A stretch of 64,000 bases of DNA from Deinococcus aerophilus (GCF_014647075.1 NZ_BMOM01000007.1:62001-126000); one strand, 5' to 3'; shown: positions 44,036-59,188, counted from the first letter of the stretch. The notes: generated by a model not told the origin, from the letters alone. A program made the numbers and translations.

Positions 44036-44557
44036 ATGACCAACGACACGAACCACAACGCGGGCCAGGACCTGAGCCACGAAGACGCGGTCAGGAAGAT
44101 CGCCGCGATCATCAAGGACACCAAGTTCGCCATGCTCACCACCACCGCCGACACGGGCCGGATGCACGCCCGACCCATGACCACCCAGCAGACCGAGTTC
44201 GACGGTGACCTGTGGTTTATCGGCGGCAAGGACACCGAGGGCGTGCACGACATGCGCCGGCGCCCGCAGGTCAACGTCAGCTATTCCAACCCCGACGCCA
44301 GCGAATACGTGAGCATCACCGGCACAGCCGAGCTCGTCGAGGACCGCGCCAAGCTCGACGAGCTGTGGAGCGACTTTTACAAGACCTACTTCGATGGGGG
44401 CAAGGACGATCCCAACATTCAGCTGATCAAGATCAACGCCCACGGTGCGGAATTGTGGGCGGGTCCCGGCAAGATCAAGGCGCTGTACGAGCTGGCCAAG
44501 GGAGCGGTCACCGGCCGGCGCGGCGACATGGGCACCAACGAGACGGTCGACCTGTAG
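44036..44557 (+). CDS. Pyridoxamine 5'-phosphate oxidase-family general stress protein
   Basis: A 173-aa split-barrel flavin-binding protein of the general stress protein 26 type. Motifs are KFAMLTTTADTGRMHARPM, DLWFIGGKDT and QVNVSYSNP, with a C-terminal GELWAGPGKIKALYELAKG-like segment. It probably binds FMN or F420-like cofactor. It is monocistronic, with a perfect terminator downstream. Confidence 0.88.
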   Translation: MTNDTNHNAGQDLSHEDAVRKIAAIIKDTKFAMLTTTADTGRMHARPMTTQQTEFDGDLWFIGGKDTEGVHDMRRRPQVNVSYSNPDASEYVSITGTAELVEDRAKLDELWSDFYKTYFDGGKDDPNIQLIKINAHGAELWAGPGKIKALYELAKGAVTGRRGDMGTNETVDL

Positions 44558-44590
44558 ACCCGAACACCACCCGTCCAAACACCACCCAAA

Positions 44591-44623
44591 GAAACCGCCC
44601 GGTCAGATTCGCCGGGCGGTTTC
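44591..44623. terminator. Bidirectional-looking terminator after the stress protein gene
   Basis: A 12-bp perfect stem (GAAACCGCCCGG at 44591-44602 with 44612-44623) and 9-nt loop separate the stress protein gene from the convergent OmpH gene. The arm ends supply A/T runs in both directions. Confidence 0.85.
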
Positions 44624-44652
44624 CTGTGGAGCTGTGGCGTGGACGCCCGGGA

Positions 44653-45126
44653 CTACTTGAGGGCCTTGATCACGGCGCTGGTCAGGTTGGTGGCACTGTC
44701 GTTGGCATACAGCACGAGGTTGTTCTGGGCCGCCACCTGACGGTCGAGAACCACGCTGTAGCCGTTGGCCTTGGCCACCTTGGCGACCGCCACGTTCAGC
44801 TTGGACGCCACCGGCTGGAAAGCCGTGGCGACGCGGTCGCGGTAGGCGCTCTGCGCGCTGGCGTAGGCCTGCTGGGCCTTCACGAGCGCCTGCCGGTCTG
44901 CGGCGCTGCCGGTGGCGGCCGCCTTGGCAGCCAGCGTCTGGAGGCCCTGCTGCTTGGCCTTGAGGTCCGTCTCCACGCGGGCGCTGAGGTCCAGATACGC
45001 CTTGCTGTCGGGCAGCGCCTTGACGGCGGCCTGCACGTCAACGAACCCCACGCGGTTCTTGCCACTCTGGGCATGCGGAACGGTGGCGAGCAGCGCCAGC
45101 GGCAGGAGCATCAGAAATCTGTTCAC
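44653..45126 (-). CDS. OmpH/Skp-family periplasmic chaperone, copy 1
   Basis: A 157-aa exported chaperone. The signal peptide ([17 protein letters not shown]) precedes [18 protein letters not shown], a long charged coiled-coil and a C-terminal beta segment [32 protein letters not shown]. Skp/OmpH trimers hold unfolded outer-membrane proteins. The start is GTG with SD GGAGG. It is 94 bp downstream of its paralogue. Confidence 0.92.
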   Translation of the reverse strand: MNRFLMLLPLALLATVPHAQSGKNRVGFVDVQAAVKALPDSKAYLDLSARVETDLKAKQQGLQTLAAKAAATGSAADRQALVKAQQAYASAQSAYRDRVATAFQPVASKLNVAVAKVAKANGYSVVLDRQVAAQNNLVLYANDSATNLTSAVIKALK

Positions 45127-45219
45127 GAAAAAACCTCCGGAGGGGGCACACGATCAGCCCCGCGGCTGTGCGGCGCGGGGCGTTCGCTGGGCGGTGAGGA
45201 CTTCGTCGCTACGCGGAGA

Positions 45220-45711
45220 TCAGGGTTTCAGGGCCTTGAGGGCCGCGTCGGTCAGCTCGGCGGTGGGGTCGGCGTAGATCACCAGACCGCTCTTGGCCGC
45301 CACGTCCCGGTCCATCACGACGGCGTAACCGTTGGCCTTGGCCACCGAAGACACGGCCGTATCGACGGCCTTCTCCACAACCGCGATCTTGGGATTGATC
45401 TGCTTGTCGTAGCCGTCGGCCTTGCTCTGAATGGTCTTGATCAGCGTCTCGCGCTGCTGCTTCTCGGCTGCCGAGGCGCCCGCACCCTTGGCATCAATGG
45501 CCTTGATCTGCTTGTCGAGGGCGCCCAGTTCGGCATCGGCCTTGGACTGGATGTCCTTGATGTCCTTGTCGTTGGGGTGGGCGGCCAGGAGTTTGGAAAC
45601 GTCCACAAAACCGACCTTCTGCGGAGCAGTCTGTGCGTGCGGGGCAAGGGTGCCCAGGCCGAACGTGGCGACGAGAGCAAGGGGAGCCAGGGCTTTGGCG
45701 GTCATCTTCAT
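45220..45711 (-). CDS. OmpH/Skp-family periplasmic chaperone, copy 2
   Basis: A 163-aa protein with signal peptide ([21 protein letters not shown]), then [20 protein letters not shown], a Lys/Glu/Ala coiled-coil, and [32 protein letters not shown] matching copy 1. It is the promoter-proximal gene: TAGCTT lies 7 nt before the ATG at 45711. Two divergent copies in tandem suggest hetero-oligomers or different clients. Confidence 0.93.
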   Translation of the reverse strand: MKMTAKALAPLALVATFGLGTLAPHAQTAPQKVGFVDVSKLLAAHPNDKDIKDIQSKADAELGALDKQIKAIDAKGAGASAAEKQQRETLIKTIQSKADGYDKQINPKIAVVEKAVDTAVSSVAKANGYAVVMDRDVAAKSGLVIYADPTAELTDAALKALKP

Positions 45712-45913
45712 AAAATGAAAGCTAGCACGCTGTTTTCTGAGCGGAATGAACCGCTCCACAGCCCCCTCACATCCCCGGTCAGGGGCCGGTCAGACGGGGC
45801 TTTTCTCTGCGCTCCTCGGTCCACTTCGGCCGCCCGTTCGGACCACTCCGGCTGCTTGCAGCGACGTTTCTGCCCTCCCCGACTCCCGCCTGGAATCCAC
45901 TACACTTCAAAGC

Positions 45914-46537
45914 ATGCTCGTACGCGACTGGATGACCGCCGACCCCGTGACCGTCACCCCCGACACGCCCGTCATGGACGCCCTGAAGATCCTCAAGGAG
46001 GGCAACTTCCGCCGCCTGCCGGTGATGGACGGCGGCAAACTGGTGGGCATCACCACCCGCAAGGACCTCAAAGACGCCATGCCCAGCAAAGCGACCACCC
46101 TGAGCGTGTGGGAGCTGAACTACCTGCTGAGCAAGCTCACGGTGGCCGAGATGATGGCCCGCCCCGTGATCACGGCGGCCGAGGGCGAGTACATGGAAGA
46201 CGCCGCGCTGCGCATGCAGGAACACCACGTGGGAGGTCTGCCGGTTCTGAATGACAGCGGCAAGCTCAGCGGCATCATCACGACCATGGACGTGCTGCGC
46301 GCCTTCACCGACATTCTGGGCATGCGGGAGGGCGGTCAGCGCATCACGGTGGAGATGCCCGACACGCCCGGCAGCCTGGAACGGGCCACCAAGGCGGTCA
46401 TGCCCAGCAACATCATCAGCGTCGCCACCTACGACGGACGGGGCGACCGCCGCCGCTTCGTGCTGCGCGTGAACGGCGAGCAGACCGAGAGCGTCAAGCA
46501 GCGCGTGCGCGACTCGGGCATCACCGTGCTGGACTGA
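45914..46537 (+). CDS. CBS-pair and ACT-like domain protein (AcuB type)
   Basis: A 207-aa regulatory protein. Two CBS motifs ([22 protein letters not shown] to [13 protein letters not shown], then [22 protein letters not shown] to [14 protein letters not shown]) form one Bateman module for adenine nucleotides. The C-terminal segment ([20 protein letters not shown]) is an ACT-like fold. AcuB-type proteins are linked to acetoin or acetyl-CoA control, but the target is unknown here. TACACT (45901-45906) lies 7 nt upstream. Confidence 0.88.
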   Translation: MLVRDWMTADPVTVTPDTPVMDALKILKEGNFRRLPVMDGGKLVGITTRKDLKDAMPSKATTLSVWELNYLLSKLTVAEMMARPVITAAEGEYMEDAALRMQEHHVGGLPVLNDSGKLSGIITTMDVLRAFTDILGMREGGQRITVEMPDTPGSLERATKAVMPSNIISVATYDGRGDRRRFVLRVNGEQTESVKQRVRDSGITVLD

Positions 46538-46548
46538 GCTGTGCCACA

Positions 46549-46584
46549 GACCCCCGCCGGGCGAACACCTTCCCGGCGGGGGTC
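46549..46584 (+). terminator. Strong hairpin downstream of the CBS gene
   Basis: A 13-bp stem (GACCCCCGCCGGG at 46549-46561 with 46572-46584) and 10-nt loop are followed by only TTGG. It lies between convergent genes. Confidence 0.6.
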
Positions 46585-46606
46585 TTGGCCTACAACACCC
46601 TGTGCT

Positions 46607-47785
46607 TTACCCCAGCGCGGCCCACGCCGCCTGCACCGCCACACCACGTTCAAAGCGGCGGCCCAGGCCCGCGAAGGCGTCTTCCAGAATGCCCGCGATG
46701 CCCAGGGCGTCGTAGCGGTCGGCGTACCCCATGGTGCTGATGCGGAACACGGTGTCCTCATGGGGGGCCTGACCCGGCAGGGCACGCTGCCCCAGTTCGG
46801 CCAGCCGGGCGGCAATCTGTCGGCCGGTCAGGCCCTCGGGGGCCCGGAGCACGGCCACGGCGGGGCTGGTGCGCTCAGCCCATGGCGGGCAACCCAGGGC
46901 GGTGCCGGCGGCGATCAGCGCGTCGGTCTTGCGGCGCTGCTCGGTCCACAGCACCTCCAGCGGCACGCTCAGCGGGCGGTCGAGCGCAGCAGACAGCGCG
47001 TACATCAGGTTGATGTTGGGGGTCTGCGGCGTGTTGCCGGCCTTCTGACCCTTGAGTTCACGGGTCAGGTCCAGGTAAAAACCATGGGCGGTGTCCTGCA
47101 CCATGCGTTCCTGCACCTGCGGGCTGAACAGCGCGAAACCCAGTCCCGGCGGGGTGGCCGTGCCCTTCTGGCTGCCCGAGACGATCACATCCACCCCCCA
47201 CGCGGCGGGCCGCAGCTCGGCCACGCCGTAGCTGGTCACGCCATCGGCAATGATGATCAGGTCAGGATTCTGGGCCCGCGCCGCGCCCGCGATGGCGGCG
47301 AGATCGTGCAGCGCCCCGGTGCTCGTCTCGCTGTGGGTGATCAGCAGGGTGTGGACGCCGCGTGAGGCCTCGGCCACCTCCTGCGGGTCCAGCACGTCGC
47401 CCCACGGCCGCGCCACGATGCGGGTGTCGTAGCCGAAGCGCTGGGCCATCTCGCCCCAGCGTTCGCTGAACTTCCCAGCCTGGGCATTGACCACCCGGGC
47501 CCCGGCGGGCGTGGTGCTCACTAGGGCGCCCTCGAAGGCTCCCGTGCCGCTGCTGGTGGTGATCACGGCGTCGTAGGGATCGCCCAGCAGCCGGGTCAGC
47601 TTCTGGCGCGCCTCCATCAGTTTCTCGATGCCGGCCTGGGCGCGGTGGTGCATCTGCGGCTGGGCCAGCTCCAGCAGCACGCGCGGGTCGACCTCCACCG
47701 GTCCCGGCGCAATCAGGCGCTCGCGGTTGAGGGACACGTGGGCGTCATGGGCGGCAGTCTGGAGATCGGGGGCCGTCTGGGTCAT
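46607..47785 (-). CDS. Class V aminotransferase (alanine/serine-glyoxylate type)
   Basis: A 392-aa fold-I PLP aminotransferase. Motifs are [50 protein letters not shown] and the PLP Lys in [14 protein letters not shown]. It belongs to the serine-pyruvate/alanine-glyoxylate group. With serA in the same window it could serve serine or glycine metabolism, but they are 45 kb apart. TACCCT lies 7 nt before the ATG at 47785. Confidence 0.9.
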   Translation of the reverse strand: MTQTAPDLQTAAHDAHVSLNRERLIAPGPVEVDPRVLLELAQPQMHHRAQAGIEKLMEARQKLTRLLGDPYDAVITTSSGTGAFEGALVSTTPAGARVVNAQAGKFSERWGEMAQRFGYDTRIVARPWGDVLDPQEVAEASRGVHTLLITHSETSTGALHDLAAIAGAARAQNPDLIIIADGVTSYGVAELRPAAWGVDVIVSGSQKGTATPPGLGFALFSPQVQERMVQDTAHGFYLDLTRELKGQKAGNTPQTPNINLMYALSAALDRPLSVPLEVLWTEQRRKTDALIAAGTALGCPPWAERTSPAVAVLRAPEGLTGRQIAARLAELGQRALPGQAPHEDTVFRISTMGYADRYDALGIAGILEDAFAGLGRRFERGVAVQAAWAALG

Positions 47786-47912
47786 GCCTTCCAGGGTAGT
47801 CCTGCAGGCGGCATATAGAAGCGAGAGGTCTGACCCACCCCGAGCCGGGACACGCCCGCAGGGAACGAAGGGGCGGGGCGGCGCGTACTGACCCACAAAC
47901 GAGGTGAGGCCA

Positions 47913-48851
47913 GTGCACGCCATAGAAACCGACCGCCTGAGCAAACTGTATGCCCCCGGCGTGGGTCTGTTGCCGCTGAACCTCACGGTGCCGGTGGGCG
48001 AGATTTTTGGGTTCATCGGCCCCAACGGAGCGGGCAAGACCACCGCCATCCGCACGCTGCTGGGCTTTCTGCGGGCCTCGGGCGGCAGCGGACGCATCCT
48101 GGGACACGACGTATGGGCGCAGCGTGTGGCCGTTCACCGGCAGGTGGGCTATCTGTCCGGCGAGCTGCACCTGCCCCGTGGCCACAGCGCCCGCGAGCTG
48201 ATGAACCGCAGCGTGCGCCTGCGAAGGGGCACAGACACCCACTACGGCGTGGAGGTGGCCCGGCGGCTGGGGCTGAATCTCGATGCCCGGCTGGGCACCC
48301 TGAGCAAGGGCAACCGCCAGAAGGTGGGCCTGACCCTGGCGCTGATGCACCGCTGCAACCTGCTGATTCTCGATGAGCCCACCGATGGACTGGACCCGCT
48401 GGCACAGGAAACGGCGCTGGACCTGCTGCGTGAAGCCCGCGCGGAGAACCGCACGGTGTTTCTGTCCAGCCACGTTCTGAGTGAGGTGGAAGCTGTTGCG
48501 GGGCGGGTGGGCCTGATCCGGCGCGGCGAGCTGATCCGGGTGGAGGGGGTACAGGACCTCAAGGCCAGCCTGCCGCAACAGCTGCGGGTGCGCTTTGCCA
48601 CGCCTCCGCGCACGAACCTGGCCGCGCTGGGCGGCATGAGCGCTGCGGTGGCCCGCGACCTGGACTTCAGCGGCGCGTGGCGTGGCCCCCCCGACGACCT
48701 GTTGCGGGCCCTGGCCGGCGAATCCATAAGCAGCTTCAGCCTCACGCCGTCCTCTCTGGAAGACGCCTTTCTGGGGGAATACCGCGTGGATGAAGTTGGC
48801 CTTTCGCCCTCCGGAGCGGCACAGTCCAGGGACCCCGACCATGTGGGTTGA
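47913..48851 (+). CDS. ABC transporter ATP-binding protein
   Basis: A 312-aa cytosolic ATPase. Walker A is GPNGAGKTT, the signature variant is [11 protein letters not shown], Walker B is [13 protein letters not shown] and the H-loop is [12 protein letters not shown]. About 90 C-terminal residues form an extra domain. This is the type found with two-component exporters. GTG 47913 is preferred for the SD AGGTGAG; GTG 47904 is in frame. It overlaps the permease gene by 11 bp. Confidence 0.92.
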   Translation: MHAIETDRLSKLYAPGVGLLPLNLTVPVGEIFGFIGPNGAGKTTAIRTLLGFLRASGGSGRILGHDVWAQRVAVHRQVGYLSGELHLPRGHSARELMNRSVRLRRGTDTHYGVEVARRLGLNLDARLGTLSKGNRQKVGLTLALMHRCNLLILDEPTDGLDPLAQETALDLLREARAENRTVFLSSHVLSEVEAVAGRVGLIRRGELIRVEGVQDLKASLPQQLRVRFATPPRTNLAALGGMSAAVARDLDFSGAWRGPPDDLLRALAGESISSFSLTPSSLEDAFLGEYRVDEVGLSPSGAAQSRDPDHVG

Positions 48852-49629
48852 AGCGTTTCGTCAGGCCCTGCGCGACTCAGGGCGCAGCCTGATGTGGTGG
48901 GCGGTGGGCCTCACCCTGTACGTGGGGATGGTGATGGCGTTCTTTCCGCTGCTCAAGGACAATGCCGCCATTGACGATCTGTTGCGGAGCCTGCCCGAAT
49001 CCTTGCGGGCGCTGACCGGCGACAACCTGGGCACCCCCACCGGCTACGTGAGCGGCGAACTGCTGATGATGATGCCCGTGCTGCTCAGTGTGTTTGCCAG
49101 CCTGCAGGGCTCGGCCCTGGTTGCGGGGCACGAGGAGCGCGGCTGGCTGGAGTTCCCGCTGGCCCAGCCGCTGACCCGGGGCGCGCTGCTGCTGGGGCGC
49201 ACGCTGGTTCTGCTGACCCTGCTGCTGGCGCTGGGAACCGTGCTGTTTCTGAGCACCTGGGGGGCCGGACAGGTGTTCGGCGCTCCTCTGCCCGCCGGAC
49301 GGCTGGCCGGCACAGTGGCCCTGCATGTTCTGGGGGCGTGGCCCTTCGGGGCGCTGGCCCTGGCGCTGGGCGCGGCCACGGGCCGCAGCGGTCTGGCCGC
49401 CGGTGTGGGGGCGGGGCTGGGCATCGGCCTGATGGTGCTGCAGAGCGTGTCGGCGCAGGTCCCGGTCCTGAACGACCTGGCCTGGCTCAATCCGTGGAAG
49501 TACGTTCTGACCGACCTGCCGCTGGAAAACGGTGTCGCCGTGTGGCCCGCAGTGGTCTTCCTGCTGGTGGGCGCGGCGCTGCCCGCGCTGGCCGCGCCTG
49601 CCTTCGGCGGCCGAGACGTGGGCCGGTGA
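48841..49629 (+). CDS. ABC-2 type transporter permease
   Basis: A 262-aa membrane protein with six helices (WWAVGLTLYVGMVMAFFPLL first, ending VFLLVGAALPALAAPAFG). It pairs with the upstream ATPase, whose stop lies inside its first codons. The pair probably exports a lipid, drug or peptide; no substrate can be named. Translation is coupled to the ATPase by overlap. Confidence 0.87.
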   Translation: MWVEAFRQALRDSGRSLMWWAVGLTLYVGMVMAFFPLLKDNAAIDDLLRSLPESLRALTGDNLGTPTGYVSGELLMMMPVLLSVFASLQGSALVAGHEERGWLEFPLAQPLTRGALLLGRTLVLLTLLLALGTVLFLSTWGAGQVFGAPLPAGRLAGTVALHVLGAWPFGALALALGAATGRSGLAAGVGAGLGIGLMVLQSVSAQVPVLNDLAWLNPWKYVLTDLPLENGVAVWPAVVFLLVGAALPALAAPAFGGRDVGR

Positions 49630-49700
49630 GAACGGGCGGCATGAACTTTAAACAACCCTGATTTTTCCGGTCACGTGCCCTGCGCCCCGTAGACTGCCGC

Positions 49701-51059
49701 ATGCGAATCGTGATCGTGGGCGGCGTGGCCGCCGGCATGAGCGCCGCCAGCCGCGCCATGCGTCACAACCCACACGCCGAGGTGGTCGTCTTCGAACGTG
49801 GTGAGTACATCAGCTACGGAGCCTGCGGGCTGCCGTATGTGCTGGGCGGGGAGGTCAAGGACTTTGAGGCGCTGATTGCCCGCACACCGCAACAGATGCG
49901 TGGGCGCGGCATCAGCGTGCGGCTGCGCCACGAGGTCACCGGCGTGGACGCGGGGGCACGCACCGTCACGGTGGTGGACCATGCCTCCGGGCGCAGCGTG
50001 GCCGAGCCGTATGACCAGTTGCTGCTCGCCACCGGGGTTTCGGCCATCCGGCCCGACTGGGCCAGAACCGAGCTGAGCGGCGTGCATGTGCTGCGCGACA
50101 TTCCCGATGGACAGGCCATCGAGGCGAGCCTTCAGGGGGCCAGCAGGGCCATCATCGTCGGAGGCGGGTACATCGGCCTGGAACTGGCCGAGGCACTGAG
50201 CTGCCGGGGCCTGAGTGTGGCGGTGGTGGAAAAGGCCCCGGAAGTGGCCGGACGCATGCTGGACCCGGAATACCAGCACCGGGTGCGCGGCGAACTGGAG
50301 GACAACGGCGTCACCGTGCATTGCAGCACCACCGTAGAGGGCCTGACGGGCAGGGACGGGCGCGTGACCGGCGTGCAGACCGACGGCGGCTTTCTGCACG
50401 CCGACATGGTGATCGTGGCGGTGGGCGTGCGCCCCAACGTGGACCTGGCCCGCGCTGCGGGCGTGCGCATCGGCAAGACGGGCGCCGTGGCCGTCAACAT
50501 CCGGCAGGAAACCAGTGTGGCAGGCATCTTCTCGGCGGGCGACAACACCGAATCCATCCACCGGGTCACGCGCCGCAAGGTCCACATTCCGCTGGGCCTG
50601 ACCGCCAACCGCATGGGCCGCGTCGCCGGGGTGAACATGGCGGGCGGCGACGCCACGTTTCCAGGCGTGGTGGGCAGCAGCATCTTCAAGACCTTCGGGC
50701 TGGGCGTGGCCCGCACCGGCCTGACCCAGCAGGAGGCCGGGACGCTGGGCCTGGACGCCGTCAGCGTGGATGTCCGCAGCACGGACCACGCCGGGTACTA
50801 CTCCACGGCCAAGCCCATCTACGTGCGCCTGACCGCCGAGCGCGGAACGGGCCGGCTGCTGGGCACGCAACTGGTCTGCCACAACCACGAGAGCGTCAAA
50901 CGGGTGGACGTGGTGGCCGCCCTGCTGCACGGCCGGGGCAAGGTCCAGGACCTGTTCGAGACCGACCTGTCCTACGCGCCACCGTTCTCCGGCGTCTGGG
51001 ACGTTTTGCTGGTGGCTGCCGACCGCCTGAGCCGGGAGATTCACAAGAACAGCGAGTAG
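49701..51059 (+). CDS. CoA-disulfide reductase-like FAD oxidoreductase
   Basis: A 452-aa pyridine nucleotide-disulfide oxidoreductase. The FAD motif is IVGGVAAGMSAASRA, the redox-active single Cys is C42 in SYGACGLPYV, the NAD motif is VGGGYIGLELAE, and IFSAGDNTE is the second FAD motif. A single Cys is typical of CoA-disulfide reductases, which keep CoA-SH reduced with NAD(P)H. TAGACT (49690-49695) lies 5 nt before the ATG. No rhodanese domain follows. Confidence 0.9.
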   Translation: MRIVIVGGVAAGMSAASRAMRHNPHAEVVVFERGEYISYGACGLPYVLGGEVKDFEALIARTPQQMRGRGISVRLRHEVTGVDAGARTVTVVDHASGRSVAEPYDQLLLATGVSAIRPDWARTELSGVHVLRDIPDGQAIEASLQGASRAIIVGGGYIGLELAEALSCRGLSVAVVEKAPEVAGRMLDPEYQHRVRGELEDNGVTVHCSTTVEGLTGRDGRVTGVQTDGGFLHADMVIVAVGVRPNVDLARAAGVRIGKTGAVAVNIRQETSVAGIFSAGDNTESIHRVTRRKVHIPLGLTANRMGRVAGVNMAGGDATFPGVVGSSIFKTFGLGVARTGLTQQEAGTLGLDAVSVDVRSTDHAGYYSTAKPIYVRLTAERGTGRLLGTQLVCHNHESVKRVDVVAALLHGRGKVQDLFETDLSYAPPFSGVWDVLLVAADRLSREIHKNSE

Positions 51060-51141
51060 CGCAGGAACACTTCCGGCGCATTTTCTGCCCACGTCCCCTC
51101 ATCCTGAACCCCCCCACGGACCCAGCGCCGATAATGCCCCG

Positions 51142-51200
51142 GTGACACACAGCGCAGCGCGACCGTTCCGCACAGCAGCACCCCTCCCGGTCACCTCCAG

Positions 51201-51204
<4 letters not shown>
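51142..51204 (+). CDS. Possible 20-codon leader ORF coupled to an MFS gene
   Basis: GATAAT at 51130-51135 lies 6 nt before GTG 51142, the same geometry as confirmed leaderless genes here. The frame runs 20 codons (VTHSAARPFRTAAPLPVTSR) and stops at TGA 51202-51204, overlapping the MFS start ATG 51201 as ATGA. The MFS gene has no SD of its own. The peptide resembles no known protein; its role would be regulatory or for reinitiation. Confidence 0.45.
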
Positions 51205-52427
<1,223 letters not shown>

Positions 52428-52497
52428 GCGGAGGTCAACACTTCAGACAGTGGGCCTGAACCTCTTCCGGGTGTTCTGCGGGTAAAAGAGTTCCCCT

Positions 52498-53241
52498 TCA
52501 GTGCCCCAGAATCTTGCCCAGGAACTGCTTGGCCCGCTCATGCTGGGGGTTGTTGTAGAACTCGTCGGGGGTGGTGTCTTCCACCACGTTGCCCTGATCG
52601 AAGAACAGCAGGCGGTCGGCGACCTCACGGGCAAAGCCCATCTCGTGGGTCACGACCAGCATGGTCATGCCGCCGCGGGCCAGGTCCTTCATCACGTCCA
52701 GCACTTCCTTGATCATCTCAGGGTCCAGCGCACTGGTCGGCTCGTCGAACAGCATCACCTTGGGGTCCATCGCCAGGGCGCGGGCAATCGCAACGCGCTG
52801 CTGCTGACCGCCCGAGAGCTGGGCGGGGTACTTGTGCGCCTGCTCCTCGATGTCCACCCGGCGCAGCAGTTCCAGCCCGCGCTGCTCGGCCTCGGCCTTG
52901 CTGACCTTGCGCACGCGGGTGGGGGCCAGCGTGATGTTTTCCAGCACAGTCAGGTGCGGAAACAGGTTGAACGACTGAAACACCATCCCGACCTCGCGGC
53001 GGATGGCGTCGAGGTTGCCCTTGCCGTTCAGCGGAATGCCGTCCACCGTGATCTGGCCGCCATCGTGCGGGTCGAGCGCATTGAGGGTGCGGATAAAGGT
53101 GCTCTTGCCGCTGCCCGAGGGACCGATGATCACGACCACCTCGCCCGCCCGCACGCTGAGGTTGACGCCCTTGAGGGCCTGAAAGCTGCCGAAATGTTTC
53201 TGGACGTTCTCGGCCTGGATGATCGGCGCAGCTTCGGTCAT
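52498..53241 (-). CDS. Amino acid ABC transporter ATP-binding protein (GlnQ type)
   Basis: A 247-aa ATPase. Walker A is [10 protein letters not shown]-loop [17 protein letters not shown], signature [15 protein letters not shown], Walker [15 protein letters not shown] and H-loop VVTHEMGFA. These are features of polar amino acid importers. No permease or binding protein is adjacent; the permease at 20723-21511 is a possible partner. The start at 53241 is 6 nt after TAAAGT. Confidence 0.95.
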   Translation of the reverse strand: MTEAAPIIQAENVQKHFGSFQALKGVNLSVRAGEVVVIIGPSGSGKSTFIRTLNALDPHDGGQITVDGIPLNGKGNLDAIRREVGMVFQSFNLFPHLTVLENITLAPTRVRKVSKAEAEQRGLELLRRVDIEEQAHKYPAQLSGGQQQRVAIARALAMDPKVMLFDEPTSALDPEMIKEVLDVMKDLARGGMTMLVVTHEMGFAREVADRLLFFDQGNVVEDTTPDEFYNNPQHERAKQFLGKILGH

Positions 53242-53469
53242 GCGCCCACTTTACCCGCAGGCCAGGGAACAGGGCATAATTCAGGTGGGCCGCCTGACCC
53301 GGGGCTCCCGGCTCCCGGCAGACGGGGGCCAGGTCCGTACCCCCTTTCCATTTTTCCAGCCGGTGAAAACTCATGGAAAGGAAGCGTTTCCGGGCCTATG
53401 CTAAAATCCGCTATTCCCGACAAACAACGGCGTGCCGCCGATCTGCAACGGCACGTGCGAGGAGAACAC

Positions 53470-54450
53470 ATGAAAAAACGAACCCAGAAAGTGACCGCCC
53501 TTGTCCTCGGAACTGCCGCCGCCGTCGTCACGGGCACGGCCCTGGCGCAGGGCACCACCTTCCTGACCATCGGCTCGGGCAGCACCACCGGCGTGTACTT
53601 CCCGGTGGCGACCGGCATGGCCAAGATGATCAACGACGCCGGCAGTGGTCTGCGCGCCAACGCCCGTAGCACCGGCGGCAGCGTGTTCAACATGAACGCC
53701 CTGGCCACCGGAGAGCTCGACGCCGCCGTGGCCCAGAACGACGTGGTGTACTACGCCTACAAGGGCACCGGCCTCGACGCCTTCAAGGGCAAGGCGAACA
53801 ACAAGATCCGCACCATGGCCGTGCTGTACCCCGAGGTGCTGCATGTGATCGCCCGCAAGGACGCCGGCATCAACAGCATTGCCGACCTCAAGGGCAAGAA
53901 GGTGGTCATCGGTGACCTGGGCTCGGGCACCGAGCAGACCGCCGCTCAGGTGATGGACGCCTACGGCCTGAAGTTCGACGACCTGGGTCAGGCGCTGCGC
54001 GTCTCGCCGTCGCAGGGCATCTCCCTGATGCAGGACAAGCGCGCCGACGCGCTGTTCTACACCGTGGGCGTGGGGGCCAGCGCCATCGCCCAGATCGCCC
54101 AGACGGTGGACGTGAAACTCGTGCCAGTCGCGGGCAACCAGGCCGCCAGCCTGATCAAGAAGTACCCCTTCTACGTGCGCTACAACGTCTCGGCCAACAG
54201 CTACCGCGGCATCGGCGCCACCGTGCCCAGCGTCGCCGTGCAGGCCACCCTGGTCACCACCACCGCCCTGAGCGAGGACGCGGTGTACAAGGCCATGAAG
54301 GCCGCCTTCGGCGAAGAGAAGGACCTCAAGGCCATCCACCCCGCCCTGGCGAACAACTTCTCCTATGCCAAGGCTGTGCAGGGTCTGCCCGCGCCGCTGC
54401 ACCCCGGGGCCGTCAAGTTCTTCAAGGAAATGGGCGTCAACGTCAAGTAA
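53470..54450 (+). CDS. TAXI-type TRAP transporter solute-binding protein
   Basis: A 326-aa periplasmic binding protein with signal peptide (MKKRTQKVTALVLGTAAAVVTGTALA). The mature N-terminus LTIGSGSTTGVYFPVATGMAKMIN is the TAXI signature; ADLKGKKVVIGDLGSGTEQTA follows. TAXI proteins bind carboxylates or glutamate-like solutes. SD GAGGAG fixes the start. A hairpin separates it from the permease gene, which may allow more of the binding protein to be made. Confidence 0.95.
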   Translation: MKKRTQKVTALVLGTAAAVVTGTALAQGTTFLTIGSGSTTGVYFPVATGMAKMINDAGSGLRANARSTGGSVFNMNALATGELDAAVAQNDVVYYAYKGTGLDAFKGKANNKIRTMAVLYPEVLHVIARKDAGINSIADLKGKKVVIGDLGSGTEQTAAQVMDAYGLKFDDLGQALRVSPSQGISLMQDKRADALFYTVGVGASAIAQIAQTVDVKLVPVAGNQAASLIKKYPFYVRYNVSANSYRGIGATVPSVAVQATLVTTTALSEDAVYKAMKAAFGEEKDLKAIHPALANNFSYAKAVQGLPAPLHPGAVKFFKEMGVNVK

Positions 54451-54468
54451 GATCACCCATTCGGGCCG

Positions 54469-54508
54469 GGGCCAGCCACACCGACCACCGGGGCTGGCCC
54501 TCCCTTTT
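54469..54508 (+). terminator. Intercistronic hairpin in the TRAP operon
   Basis: GGGCCAGCC (54469-54477) pairs with GGCTGGCCC (54492-54500), followed by TCCCTTTT. It is probably a partial terminator or RNA-stabilising structure after the binding-protein gene. Confidence 0.6.
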
Positions 54509-54528
54509 AGCAAGGAGATGAGCAGGAT

Positions 54529-56712
<2,184 letters not shown>

Positions 56713-56737
56713 GCCCCGGCGTGGGCCACCTTCCTGC

Positions 56738-56762
56738 CCCCGGCCGTCTGGCCGGGGTTTTT
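56738..56762 (+). terminator. Terminator of the TRAP operon
   Basis: CCCCGGCC (56738-56745) pairs with GGCCGGGG (56750-56757) around GTCT, followed by TTTTT. Confidence 0.92.
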
Positions 56763-56834
56763 CCTGGCCTGCACCGCCTGATCCGCGCCGCCTGATCTGC
56801 GGGGCGCCGCCCCAAAAGCTGTCAGGATAGGGCC

Positions 56835-58040
56835 GTGACCCGCCCTCCGCCGCCCCCTTCCCCGGTGCGCCCGCCGTCTGCCGGGCGCGACTGGCGCGCA
56901 GCGCAGGACGTGCGCGACCTGCTGAGGCGGCTGTGGGCCATTCCCCTGGTCCGGCTGGTGGCGTACGCGGCGCTGCTGCTGCTCGCCGCGCGGGCGCTGC
57001 TGTGGGGCACACGGCTGCTCGCGGGCGTTCTGCTCACGGTGCTGGGCGCCTACGCGCTGGCCTTTCTGGTCAACCCGATCCTGGAATGGCTGGAGCACCG
57101 CCGGGTGGGCCGCATGGTGGGGGTGCTCGTGCTGCTGCTGCTGATCTTCGGCCTGACCACCCTGCTCGTCATGACCCTCAGCCAGCAGATCACAGGCCTG
57201 ATCAGCGGCATTCCCGTGATTGCCATCAACCTCAAGGTCGCGCTGTTCAACGTCCTTGACCGACTTGACCGCATTCCCGGCGTCGAGGGCCTCAAGGGCA
57301 GCGTCAGCACCTACATCGACGAGCAGACGAGCAACATCACCCAGAACGCCGGGCCGCTGCTGGAGCGGCTGCTCAATTCCGGACCCAATGTCCTGAACAC
57401 CCTGTCCAACCTCGTGGGGTGGCTGGGGCAGCTGGGGTTCATCATCACGCTCGCGGCGTACTTCATGCTCGATTACGACCGGGTGGGAGCCAGCCTGCTG
57501 CGGGTCTTTCCGCGCCAGGCCCAGCCCACGGTGCTGCGGCTGGCCGAGGACGTCAGCCGCAGTTTCGGGGGCTTTCTGCGCGGACAGCTGCTGCTGATGC
57601 TGACCGGCGCGCTTCTCTCGGCGCTGGGGCTGCTGGCCCTGGGGGTGCCCAACGCCCTGGCCCTGGGCGCACTGAGCGGGCTGCTGAGTCTGGTGCCGTA
57701 TGCCGGAATCGTGGTGGCCGCCGCCGTCGCCATGCTGCAGGCCATCCCGCAGGGTACGGCCATCATCGCGCTGGTCGCGGGGCTGTACTTCATCATCAAC
57801 CAGCTGCAGGGCAACGTGCTCGGGCCGCTGATCATGGGCCGGGTGGTGCGCCTGAGCCCCGCCGCCATCCTGATCGCGCTGCTCGTCGGGCTCGCGCTGG
57901 CAGGGCCGCTGGGCGCAATCATCGCCATTCCCACCGCCACGCTGTTCAAGCGGTGGCTGGAGCGCTACTGGATGACCAGCCCGGCCTACACCGGCCAGCC
58001 CGGCGCGGTACCGGCCGATACCGACCCGCCACGCCGGTAG
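56835..58040 (+). CDS. AI-2E-family (PerM-like) transporter
   Basis: A 401-aa membrane protein with about eight helices. Motifs are [20 protein letters not shown] in the N-terminal half and [33 protein letters not shown], then [30 protein letters not shown] in the second. The family includes AI-2 and Na+/H+ exporters; the substrate here is unknown. The start is GTG at 56835, 6 nt after CAGGAT. The Pro-rich N-terminus and tail are cytosolic. Confidence 0.88.
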   Translation: MTRPPPPPSPVRPPSAGRDWRAAQDVRDLLRRLWAIPLVRLVAYAALLLLAARALLWGTRLLAGVLLTVLGAYALAFLVNPILEWLEHRRVGRMVGVLVLLLLIFGLTTLLVMTLSQQITGLISGIPVIAINLKVALFNVLDRLDRIPGVEGLKGSVSTYIDEQTSNITQNAGPLLERLLNSGPNVLNTLSNLVGWLGQLGFIITLAAYFMLDYDRVGASLLRVFPRQAQPTVLRLAEDVSRSFGGFLRGQLLLMLTGALLSALGLLALGVPNALALGALSGLLSLVPYAGIVVAAAVAMLQAIPQGTAIIALVAGLYFIINQLQGNVLGPLIMGRVVRLSPAAILIALLVGLALAGPLGAIIAIPTATLFKRWLERYWMTSPAYTGQPGAVPADTDPPRR

Positions 58041-58093
58041 GGCCGGGCTACGCAGGGGGCCGTTCCAGCCTGCAGGCCGCTATCCTCAGGTCC

Positions 58094-59188
<1,095 letters not shown>

